DNA of 64,000 bases from Xestospongia bergquistia (lineage: Eukaryota; Porifera; Demospongiae; Haplosclerida; Petrosiidae), in the NCBI GenBank assembly GCA_963965975.1, contig OZ014412.1, positions 6,822,501-6,886,500 of the forward strand. Reading direction: 5' to 3'. Numbering within the stretch: position 1 is the first letter of the stretch; every line of letters starts with the position of its first letter. The notes under the pieces are model-generated. The model did no database searches. It was not told the DNA's origin and saw only the letters and a program-made list of their open reading frames with translations. Positions 10,422 through 22,400 of this stretch are shown piece by piece. The translations under genes and the position numbers were made by a program.

Positions 10422-13400
10422 TTATAAACTAAAGTTAGCATATGTACTGTTCATTGACAGATAGAACTGGATGACATCATAAATGGAAGTATATTGTTCC
10501 TGTACAAGACACAACATTAGATATCAGTCTATTATTAATAAACTACTCTATTATTACCAGTGTAGTAACAGCTCCTGGTTTACTTCTTTTAACAGCTTTG
10601 GTCACTTGAAATACATCTATTACACCTTCTGTCTTACACTGTTCTAGAGCAATACTTAGTGAACAATATACTCCAGAACGACTGACAGTGTCACTAGAGG
10701 AAAAGGAGATGGAAGAAGGAACTATTGTCATGTGCACAATCTCTCTACCTGCAATGTACAACTATTGGTCCTCCTCCAATCTTTTGTTGTACTTTAATAA
10801 CTCCATCAATAACTTGTAACAATGTCTGAGGTTGTCTGACACAACCATCATTAGGCCAGTCCAGTACTTGGAACTGGACTAAATTGTAAGTCAAGCCCTT
10901 AACAAAAATTCTATCATTAACTTCTTTTTTTGGATAGCTCTCTCACCTCGTTAGATAAATTGTTAATAAGAAGATTTCTCTCAATATATCCTTGCTTCTC
11001 CTCTTCTGAAGTACATCTTATACAGTATTCACCATGTTGAACAATATCTGTTGTTGGCCAGTATTGATAACATGTTTCCTAATTAATAGCAATAAAATAT
11101 TATATAAAGCATAAAAGACTTACCTTTCCATTCTCTTCTAGTTCACATAACATAACAATAGCAGACACTTTATAATCCATTATCATCTTCCAAAAGTCTC
11201 TGGTAGTGTTCTCCATAGGACTCTGAGCTATAATGAATGCTTTCTTCTCATGATAACCCTAATGAAGTATTAATTAATAAACAACACATCAATTTATTAA
11301 CTCACATTTAAAAAAGAGGCATGAATATAGTCTTTAGTCCCCTGAAGTGTAACAAGAAATCTTTCAGCTAAAAAGATATTGTCAATAGTATTAACTTTGT
11401 TGTCCAACAGTCCTTACGTGGAAGGTACTTGTCAGAACGATTCTTAGCTCTGTTGACCTCTGCTGTATTACATTGAATATCATCAGGATCAGGAGTTATT
11501 TGAGATAAAAGATTAAACTGAGATTCAAGACCTGTCTGGTGTGTTTTGGGATTAGGTTCTTTAAGTTTTTGAAGCTCAAATTGGTATTTATATGCTGTGA
11601 TATTTGTTTCTCCACAAATAATTGTTTCTAATACAGCATCATGAGCAAAAGCGTACTGTTCCTATAAAGGTAATATATTGTATTAGGGACAGTTCTTGAT
11701 ATCATGACTTACAGCTGTTTGTACCATCTTCATTCTCTGTTCTCTGACTCTATTGATAATACCAGCAATATCTACTACTCCCTCTCTATTAGCTTGTTCT
11801 AGAGCTATGTCCACAGCAATATATGTACCAGTACGACCTACACCAGCACTACAATGGACTAAGATGGGACCTTTAGATGGAGACCATGTATTAGTCACTC
11901 GTTTGTGAAGGATCATTAAAGGAGTAACATAGTCAGGTACTCCTTGATCAGGCCATGAGGTAAGATGATATTGTGTTATATCATGAGTGTGACTGGATCC
12001 ATCCTCTATCTATTAACAGACAAATCTACATGTATTTAACAGTTATCTTTACTTTCACTTTGAGACTTCTGATAGTAAAATCTGGTAAAACTTGTTCATC
12101 CAGTATTGTCACAATGAATGGTCCAAAGGTAGTGGATTTTTTATGAGGATCTGGCCAATATTGTTCACATTTACTTCTTGATCCTTCTTTTAAATTAGTT
12201 ACCATGACAATAATTTGTGGTCTCTCCTGCCAAATTAGACGCCAGAAATCAACCAATGTTTTAGTCATTGGTCCTAAACAAAAATAACAACAATCCTAAT
12301 TTCATGGAATCTGTTATGTCTACATGTCTACCTTGTGATGCTATAAACTTCTTAGGACAACTATAGCCCTAATATACATTATAGTAATAATAGTAAATAA
12401 CTATATTAACTACTAGTAACTTACATCTATATAACTAGCATTGATATATTCTCTTTGACATTGATTGAGTTCAGGATTAGGTATGAGGACAATCCTATTG
12501 TCATCATCTGTTCAATGATTATAACATGTGTTACCAGTATGTGCTTATATTGAGTATATGTACTACTAATAATTACATAATATAAACTACATAGTAAGAT
12601 ATCTGTATTATATATGGTATTGTACTACATACATATTGTAATGATCATAACAAGATATTTATACCATATATGGTATTGATATCATATGTACTACATACAT
12701 GTTGTGATGTTCTTGAAACGATTGAGAAGTTTATTCTCCTTGCTAAAACCTACTGTACAAGGTTTGTCTTCATTGTATAGCCCCTATCAATTATTAACAA
12801 TGACAAAAAGAAAACAGCCAGTAAACAATAAATGTTTATGTCATATACTTTGTTTATCTATCTTACTGAAGTAAAACAAAAACATGATGTTTTGAAACTA
12901 AATATAATATATTGTTGACACAGTGATATGATCATATTATGGTTTCATTATTTACCTTATATTGTTCACTAAAAGCAGCATTATCATCACTATGACAACT
13001 GGCTACATGAGTACCAAGATCATCAAGTGATATAGGGAGAGTAGGAGGGATCTGAGGATCAAAACTAATAGTAGGTGGAGGAGAGTGAACTGGAGAGGAG
13101 GGAACAGAATATAGTATATATGTTATACCACTATTTTGTGATTTATTACCAAGTGTATCAGTGGGTAAAAAGAAGTCAGTAATTGCCGAATATTCTAATA
13201 ATACAAACAATATTATGTATTATTTTTTGACACATTGCATACCTGGTTCAGGTGATGATATCTCAATGTTAGTTTGTTTTTTTATATACTCATAACCACT
13301 AACATTTGATGCAGATAAATGACTGGACTTTTTCAATTTATTAACTACTTGTTGTTCTTATAGTGAACACAAAACACTAACAATATTCTAATTAGGTCTA

Positions 13401-16400
13401 CTGTACCTGTTTCTGGTTCAATTGATTTCTTTTCAGTTAGTATAAAGTTTTCACTATTATACATTTGTTTGGACTTCTTGTTTATCCTTCTGTGTCTATA
13501 TTAAATCATAAACATTTTATCAATATATGTATGTTTGACTGATCTTACCTTACAACACATACTATAATTAATATCATTACTATTAGCAATATAGTCAACA
13601 CAATAGCACTAACAATTATAATTGATATACCTACAACTAAAAAATATATGGTTAAATTTTACATTAATATTTGTTTAGCAAATTACAAAGTAAAACCATG
13701 CCTCATTAACTTTATCTTACCTCCTTTACTAATCACTGTTGACTGTGTTGTTGATGTACTCAGTGTTGGGTCTGTTGTTGGTGACACTAGATTTGATTCT
13801 GTATGATCTGATGTTGGCTGTGTTGTTGGAGAATCATCTATTGTTTGGTTAGAAATTATTGTCCATACTCCATAACCATTAACTGTATAACCACGTACAC
13901 CAAATAAATAACAGGTGTTACCTATCAGATCACTTATAGTCACATTTCTACTACTTGTATTAGTTTTAATCATTGGATTAAACTCATCACTAGAAGAACA
14001 ACTACCATTAGATTGATGAGTAGTGTACCCTATCTCATATGTGATAATGGGATAGTCTACAGGAATATAACTAGGTACACTCCATGAGATAACAGCCCAT
14101 GTAGTAGACATTAAACTGGTTAGTGTATTAACTGGGCCAGGAACTGAGTAGAAAATATAAATGTAGCTCACTAAAACTGACAATGTACTTACTACTTCCA
14201 ATTTGTACTTCAACAGGATAACTGAATGGACCTCTTCCAATAGAGTTGATACCAGCTACACTCATGTTATATACATTACCAAATACTAGATCATTCACAA
14301 TGATATATCTCTCAATACTGGTGAGATTGTATGTGATATTATCATTACTAATGATCACAATATACTCAATAATTCTACCATTATGTAGATGACAATCAAT
14401 ATCTTCCCATATGATTTTGTTCGCTGTCAAATTTATTGAAAGAGCCATAATTGACTTTGGAGATCCAAATGGAACTATATATTATATTATCTAATAAATA
14501 ACATTAATAAATATCTTTTACCTGAAGTAGGTTTTGTTTCATCAAATGTCATCATTGGACTAGACTCTCCTAATATATTACCAGCCATAACTGTGATGAT
14601 ATAGTTCATACCACTGGACAATTCTTTTAATGTATAAGTAAATATTGTAGTGAACTGATGAGTAACAAAGAACACTGTCACCATCACTGATGATACAGTA
14701 TGACAAGATGGACTATTGGAAATGTTGTAGTATGTCACATAGTTTCCATCTTCACTACTGGGACTAGTCCAGTTCACTGTAATAGTAGTAGTTGAGACAT
14801 TAGTCACTAATAGACTAGTTACTGGTTTAGGAACTAAACAATGAAGTAAGGTTATTTTTATCCAAATATGAACTCACTATTAAACCTTAACAATGTTTGT
14901 GTACTATTAATTGAAGGAAGATCTTTATATGAGTACACACTGATGTTATAATATGTACTCAATGTTAGTTCATTGATTATAGCTTCATCTTCTGTAGTAG
15001 ATAATATCTTGTTAGTACCTACTCCAGTAGTAGAGTTAATGACAATGACATATCCATTATTCTGTGATGACATAGTCCAGTTGACTTTAATACTAGTCTC
15101 ATTTAAAATATATGCCAACACATTAGATGGAGGACCACTAGGAACTAGAAGATGAAATATTTGTTAATAGAGCAACAACTATTTTGAGTCCCAATGGACT
15201 ATCAGTCACAGCTACAATTAATAAATATCTGCAATGTATACAACCTGTATCAAACCCAGCATCATCTAGTTATGTTCCACAGACTGATGATGATACATTA
15301 GCAGTATGTATAGTGTACATTCTTTTTACTCACAGATTATTTTAATTTAATAGATCCAATACCTAAGTGAACTAGCTGACATTACAATGTCAGATGTTAC
15401 TGGTATAAAATCATCATATGTTATAACTAGTACAACTCATCCAATACAAAGGAAAACAACATCAGCTGAGGTACGTCACAAATTATAACAATACCAAATA
15501 TTATGTTATATAATATATTATTTAGGGTGGTAATAGACCTCACAGTGATCCATTACCAGCTTCAGTAAGTCATATATTAGTAATTATATTAATGCAACAT
15601 GTCCTGTCCTCTTGTGGCAAAAATGACTGTACATAATAAATATCTGTAATATAAATAATCTATGATGTTTGTTGTTTGCTACTTAAGTAAGCAACAACTA
15701 ATAAAACTAATTATGTTTTGTTAATGTATATTAGTTAAGATATCAGAACAAAGTAATGTAAAACTACATGTACTAAAGTTAGCAGTATACATATGATATC
15801 ATATGATATCAGATGAATAGCTATAATACCTTGTAATATCACAGTGTCACTATGATATAACTATTATTATCACTATTATTATTATTATGATGATATTATT
15901 ATTATTATCATTGTGATTAGTCTGTGTTGACATAGTCCAGTTAACTTTAATACTGGTATCATTCAAAAGATATGCCATCATATTTGATAGAGGGCCACTG
16001 GGTCCTAGAAATGAAATGTTTGTTAACAGATCAGAGCAACACTACTTTGGGGACCAATGGACAAATAGTCATAACTACTAATAATGTTTGTTGTTTGATA
16101 TTAAGTAAGCAGTTACTAATAAAACCAACAGTGTTCTGGTTATGTATATTAGTTAACAGAACAAAATTATGGAAAACCTACAACCAGTTTATAAATCAAT
16201 ATATATTGACAATTTGTGATATCAGATGAATTGCTGGAGTCCACATACCTTGTAATATGACAATGTCACTGTAGTTCACTCCTTTATACATTGCTATACA
16301 GGTAACATTAACTGATACTCCCAGTGGATCAGGATATACCAGTAGTGTGTTGTTGTATATGAGGAGATCAGAATCAATTAATGTATACATTGAGTTGTAC

Positions 16401-17824
16401 ATCATCACTCCATTCACTAACCAGTAAGCATCAGTAGTAACATTGACAGTAGTTGTGATACAATCAATATGATATAGAGTGTTTTGAAGTTCAATAAGTT
16501 TAGTAATTGATGAGACAAATGTCCAATTTATTGATAAAATAACTAAATTCCAAAGAGTAAAATAAATTAAATTCTACTACATAAATACCTGAAAATAATG
16601 TCTGTACACTAGTTGTATTGCTAGCAGGTCCCAGTATATCTTGATATGCTCTCACTGTTATGTTATAAGTTGTTCCTGGTATTAGTCCCTTCAGTGTCAT
16701 CTCATACTGACTACCTCCCTTCACCTGTTGTGTCACAATGTGTATGTCACTAGTGGCATTGACTACATATCCATAAGCATCAGATAGAACAGGTGTCCAA
16801 CTGATAGTGATAGTGGTAGCTGTCTTATTAACCAGAATAGGAAGAGAAGGAGTAAATCCTGGAGCTGATAGGATTACATATGACACATAATCACAACAAT
16901 AGAGTGGAATATTCATCAGTAATAATAATAAGTAATAGAAGAACTTACCAGTTACTATAAGATAGCGATGTCTATAAATCTCATCTACGTTTTGATAGCA
17001 TAAATGCGTATGATCACCATTATTGTTTGACTGACTAAATATTCCACTATTGATCTCCTCTGCATACCAAGTAACAGTAAGATTATGAACAATTGTATTA
17101 TTATTACTATAAAGTGTTTGATTCTCAATACTACAACTGTATCCAAAGTGTGTTGATACACAATTAAATTTGTTATTTGTATTAATGTAATACCATCCAA
17201 AATTCTTTTCCAGTCCACTTAAAATACACTGTAATGTGTATTGTTGTGGTACAACTGTCATATCAGAAGGAAATTCAGCAACACTGAAGTTTAAGATTGC
17301 TATATGTTCTAAAGTAGATCAGTAACGAATAACAATGTATACTAGTACAATATAACTTACTGAATATATTAACAGTGATAATGTTGGTAGTAGGATCAGA
17401 ACAATTACTGGGTAGACAACACTTGAATGTATTATTATTATCATATTTATTAGCTTCATAAAAAGCTTTACCACCTCTGTATAGACTGATATTAGTTGGA
17501 TTATCAGTTGTGTCACATTTGAGAAGAACATTATTGTTATTGTTGTTACAATTGACAGAGTTTCCTTTAGGACCAATCCACTGTCCTCCAGATAAAGTAG
17601 AATTAGGCAACACACATTGAAGCTTGCTTGTTTGTATGACATACATTTCATTGATGTATGAGCTATTAGGATAACAATCTCCATTGAACATCAGATAGAT
17701 ACCTAGAACATTATCAATAAATAATATACTACTGATTAAGTCACATACCTGAGTTTGGTGGACAGATACTAATAACTTCATTGACATATAACAAGAAGAT
17801 AGTCAGAAGTAGTAGTACTGACAT
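10422..17824 (-). CDS. Receptor protein tyrosine phosphatase R1 (Ig/FN3 ectodomain, tandem phosphatase domains)
   Basis: There are 25 exons (1-9: 17749-17824, 17361-17702, 16949-17308, 16589-16864, 16249-16542, 14878-15144, 14522-14833, 14193-14474, 13721-14143; transmembrane 13549-13636; juxtamembrane 13407-13495, 13243-13356, 12956-13194; D1 12699-12783, 12425-12507, 12332-12368, 12053-12273, 11713-12009; D2 from 11418-11661 to 10422-10499). They sum to 4821 nt, 1606 aa, with no frame break. The order is signal peptide, Ig, Ig, FN3, Ig, four FN3, helix (about 880-905), D1 (about 1055-1300) and D2. D1 has the WPD loop (SWPDQGVP, Asp about 1217), HCSAGVGRTG (Cys about 1249) and MVQTAEQY, so it should be an active tyrosine phosphatase. 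D2 has WPN and HCSDTVSRSG and is probably inactive. R1 alone has a Ser/Thr-rich stalk before the helix (about 835-875). An AATAAA follows the stop almost directly. Confidence 0.9.
15241..15564 (+). pseudogene. Captured antisense gene fragment with three small exons
   Basis: Inside intron 5 of R1, the plus strand shows three open blocks with proper splice signals. They are 15241-15303 (donor GTATGT), 15354-15470 (acceptor AATAG, donor GTACGT) and 15526-15564 (acceptor TTTAG, donor GTAAGT). All three are phase 0 at both ends and join to 73 codons without a stop. The peptide is Ser/Thr/Asp-rich and unfamiliar. The insert is bounded by near-copies of ATAAATATCTG-AAT (15222 and 15636), and host intron sequence resumes after the second. 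It looks like a piece of another gene inserted backwards; whether it is ever transcribed is unknown. Confidence 0.6.
15861..15910. repeat. Imperfect ATT trinucleotide repeat
   Basis: Runs of ATT/TTA with a few interruptions lie in intron 5 of R1, between the captured fragment and the partial duplicated exon. Confidence 0.8.
15920..16004 (-). pseudogene. Partial copy of FN3 exon 6 in R1 intron 5
   Basis: The minus strand keeps the acceptor and the first 85 nt of the FN3 exon that follows in the gene (residues SIKVNWTMS are recognisable) but ends abruptly with no donor. It is a leftover of internal duplication. Confidence 0.75.
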
Positions 17825-18535
17825 TGTCTTATTATTAGCAGAGCCTTTCTTTATAATCTTCAGTACATTCACTATTAAGTATATCTGACAGATTCTCTTG
17901 CATAATAGTATTTTAATGCATGATATGACAACAATCAGAGTTGATGTTGTTAATGTAAATAAACATCCAAAAATAATAGCAGAAAAACAAAAACAACTCA
18001 TAAGTTAATGAATGAAGTAGAAATAATGGCATCCATTCAACCACAAATTTCTTAACAGCATATTTTAAACTTCTCTCTTTATCATTTCTTTTATCAAATT
18101 TATATAATATGTATGTTCCATTTACTGTGAGAGATAGACATCTTTCAATAGTTATATCTAATAATATAGTAGATGATACTGGTGAGATGACCAGTACAAT
18201 ACATCCAGTATTAGATGATTGTTGATAAACACATGTTAAACACATGTCTGTTCCATTTCTAGTAATATTTTTGTCCTTAACTTCAAAAGTACCTGAGTAA
18301 TGAAAATATAGTTATATGATAATAGAATTATACACTTACTGATTTGATATGGTTCTGTTATTGTTGATACTAATGAATTATACATTTTTAGTCTCAAATT
18401 ATATATGGTTTCCTTTTTAAAATTAATTTCCAATTTATTTCTATTTAATTAGTCTTACAATTACGGTACAGTGAACAAGATAATATATTCAAAAAGCAAA
18501 GAAGTTTGCACAGTCTCTTTGAGTTACAATTCATC
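17825..18535 (-). pseudogene. Relic of the small Ig/FN3 receptor upstream of R1
   Basis: A signal-peptide exon (starts near 18527, MNCNSKRLCKLLCF), part of the FN3-like exon, the cysteine-bearing exon (about 18030-18292, with TRNGTDMCLTC) and the transmembrane exon (about 17885-17985) of the 5193-8373 type are present. The Ig and first FN3 exons and the tail exon are gone. The transmembrane exon has lost its donor (GT to AT) and reads in open frame into the R1 signal-peptide exon. Confidence 0.7.
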
Positions 18536-19432
18536 TTGTTTGTTTCATATATATATTACAAATAGTCTAACTTGTGAACTATTTTTATACTAATAATTAT
18601 ATACTCTACACTATGTAAATAGAGTTGCATGTTTTAACTGTTTAAGTTAATGTTATTATGATCAACTTAATAATGTGGGCATGAGTTTAAGACATGATGT
18701 AATCAGACAAAATGTCTCTTCTCCATATATTACTAGTTCAATCATACCATCTCTGTACATAATAGTATGTCATTGATATTATCATATAACTCATAGATTC
18801 TATAATTAGCAATGAGTGTTATATGTTACTATATTTAGGACTCTGAAATAAAAGATTCAACAAATTTACATTCTAATCAGTCTCATTACTAATTTTCAAT
18901 ATAGTTTATATTTACCTCAAAAACTCTTTTTATACATAGACTAGAAAAAGTGCCAGGTCTGGATGTAAAATACACAAATCTATTTAAATAGTATAGACTA
19001 TATAATTATTAATATAACAAGTTAGAGTATTTGAAATGTATACACATGTATCCTTGTACCTTCCTTGGGTGTAGAAGTAGATCATTACATCTTTGGGTCA
19101 TTTTAAAAAATTGGTTTATCTACATATAGAAAATTAATATGTGGTCATATATTATAGTATGAATATTAATTATATTGACATTTGTTTCATAAATTTTTAA
19201 AAATCACCATCAACAGAAATATGAAAATAATATAACTTGATATGTTATTTTAAATAATACTCACTTAAAACATAGACATTAGAGTTTCCTTCCATTCTAA
19301 TATAATAGTTTATTGTATTACATAATTAGCAAATGAAATATCAAACTACAACCAACTACTAATACATGCTATTCTTAATTCAACATGTCTTTATAGCTAC
19401 CTTGTGTAGCCATACATATTATATTAGTTCAT
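18536..19432. other. Intergenic spacer, array-type
   Basis: This spacer parallels the other spacers between a phosphatase 3' end and a small-receptor relic. No coding sequence is recognised. It serves as the empty-site reference that shows the 841-bp insertion at 9469-10309 to be foreign. Confidence 0.6.
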
Positions 19433-22400
19433 TTATAAACTAAAGTTAGCATATGTACTGTTCATTGACAGATAGAACTGGATGACATCATAAATTGAAG
19501 TATATTGTTCCTGTACAAGACAACATCAGAATCAGTCTATTCTTAACAAACAACTCTATTATTACCAGTGTAGTCACAGCTCCTGGTTTGCTTCTTTTAA
19601 CAGCTTTAGTCACTTGAAATACATCTATTACACCTTCTGTCTTACACTGTTCTAGAGCAATACTTAGTGAACAATATACTCCAGAACGACTCACTGTGTC
19701 ACTAGAGGAAAAGGGATGTAAGAAGAAATTATTGACATGTGCACAGTCTCTCTACCTGCAATGTACAACTATTGGTCCTCCTCCAATCTTTTGCTGTACT
19801 TTAATAACTCCATCAATAACTTGTAACAATGTTTGAGGTTGTCTGACACAACCATCATTAGGCCAGTCCAGTACTTGGAACTGAACTAAATTGTAAGTCA
19901 ATCCCTTAATAAATATTGCTGTCATTAACTTCATTTTTTTGTTACAACTATCTCACCTCCTTATACAAATTACTAACAAGAAGATTTCTCTTAATATATC
20001 CTTGCTTCTCCTCTTCAGAAGTACATCTTATACAGTACTCACCATACATACGATCTGTTGCTCGCCAGTACTGATAACATGTTTCCTAATTCAGTGCAAC
20101 AAAAACAATTATACAAAGTACTAACAATTTACATTTCCATTCTCTTCTAGTTTACATAACATAACAATAGCAGACACTTTATAATCCATTATCATCTTCC
20201 AAAAGTCTCTGGTAGTGTTCTTCATTGGACTCTGAGTTATAATGAATGCTTTCTTCTCACGATAACCCTAATGAAGATTTAATTTATAAACAACACATCA
20301 ATTTATTAACTCACATTTAAGAAAGAGGCATGAATATAGTCTTTAGTCCCTTGAAGTGTAACAAGAAATCTTTCAGCTAAAAATATATTGTCAATAAATT
20401 TAGGTTTAATTTTTTAACACTCCTTACGTGGTAGATACTTGTCAGAACGATTTTTATCACTGTTGATCTTTGCTGTATTACAGTAAACATCATCAGGATC
20501 AGGAGTTATTTGAGATAAAAGATTAAACTGAGATTCTAGACCTGTCTGGTGTGTTTTGGGATTAACATTTTTAAGTTTTTGAAGCTCAAATTGGTATTTA
20601 TACACTGTGATATCTGTTTCTCCACAAATAATTGTTTCTAATACAGCATCATGAGCAAAAGCATACTGTTCCTATAAAGGTAATACATTGTATTAGGGAC
20701 AGTTCTTAATATCATGACTTACAGCTGTTTGTACCATCTTCATTCTCTGTTCTCTGAGTCTATTGATAATGCCAGCAATATCTACTACTCCCTCTCTACT
20801 AGCCTGTTCTAGAGCTATGTCCACAGCAATATATGTACCAGTACGACCTACACCAGCACTACAGTGGACTAAGATGGGACCTTTAGATGGAGACCATGTA
20901 TTAGTCACTCGTTTGTGAAGGATCATCAGAGGAGTAGCATAATCAGGTACTCCTTGATCAGGCCAGGAAGTAAGATGATATTGTGTTATGTCATGAGTGT
21001 GATTGGATCCATCCTCTATCTATTAACAGACAAATCTACATCTATTTAACAGTTATCTTTACTTTCACTTTGAGACTTCTGATAATGAAATCTGGTAAAA
21101 CTTGTTCATCCAGTATTGTAACAATGAATGGTCCAAAGGTAGTGGATTCTTTATGAGGATCTGGCCAATATTGTTCACTTTTACTTCTTGATCCTTCCTT
21201 TAAATTAGTTACCATGACAATAACTTGTGGTCTCTCCTGCCAAATTAGATACCAGAAATCAACCAATGTTTTAGTCATTGGTCCTACACAAAAATAACAA
21301 CATTTATCATTCCACAGAATCTATCATGTCTACATGTCTACCTTGTGATGCTATAAACTTCTTAGGACAACTATAGCCCTAATATACATTATAGTAATAA
21401 TAGTAAATAATTACATCAGCTACTAGTAACTTACATCTATATAACTAGCATTGATATATTCTCTTTGACATTGATTGAGTTCAGGATTATGTATGAGGAC
21501 AATCCTATTGTCATCATCTGTTCAATGATTATAACATGTGTTACCAGTATGTACTTATATTGAGTATATGTACTACTAATAATTACATAGTAGATATCTG
21601 TATTATATATGGTATTGTACTACGTACATATTGTAATGATCATAACAAGACATTTATACCATATATGGTATTGATATCATATGTACTACATACATGTTGT
21701 GATGATCATAACAAGACATTTATACCATATAGGGTATTGATATCATATGTACTACATACATGTTGTGATGTTCTTGAATCGGTTGAGAAGTTTATTCTCT
21801 TTACTAAAACCTACTGTACAAGGTTTGTCTTCTCCTTTATACAGCCCCTATTAGTTAAAAATAATGACAAAATTAAACTTCCAGGTACATTACATTTGTT
21901 TATCTAACTTACTGAAATAAAAATATGACATTTTAAACTAATTATAACATTTTGCTTACATAATGATATGATCATACAATGGTTTCATTCTTTACCTTAT
22001 ATTGTTCACTAAAAGCAGCATTATCGTCACTATGACAACTGGCTACATGAGTACCAAGATTATCAACTGATATAGGGAAAGTGGGAGGGATCTGAGGATC
22101 AAAACTAATAGTAGGTGGAGGAGAGTGAACTGGAGAGGAGGGAATAGAATATAATATATATGTTATACCACTATTTTGTGATTTATTACCAGTAGTATCA
22201 GTGTGTAAAGGGAGATCAGTAATTGCTGAATATTCTAACAATACAAACAATATTACTTGTAATATATAGACACATTGTATACCTGGTTCAGGTAATGATA
22301 TCTCAATGTTAGCTTGTTGTTCTACATTCTCATAGCCAGCTGTATTTGATAAAGAGGAATGACTGGACATTTTCAATTTATTAACTACAGCATACTGTTG

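Noticed and set aside
15241-15564. Alternative R1 exons
   Set aside because: The splice signals and open frame are on the plus strand, opposite to R1.
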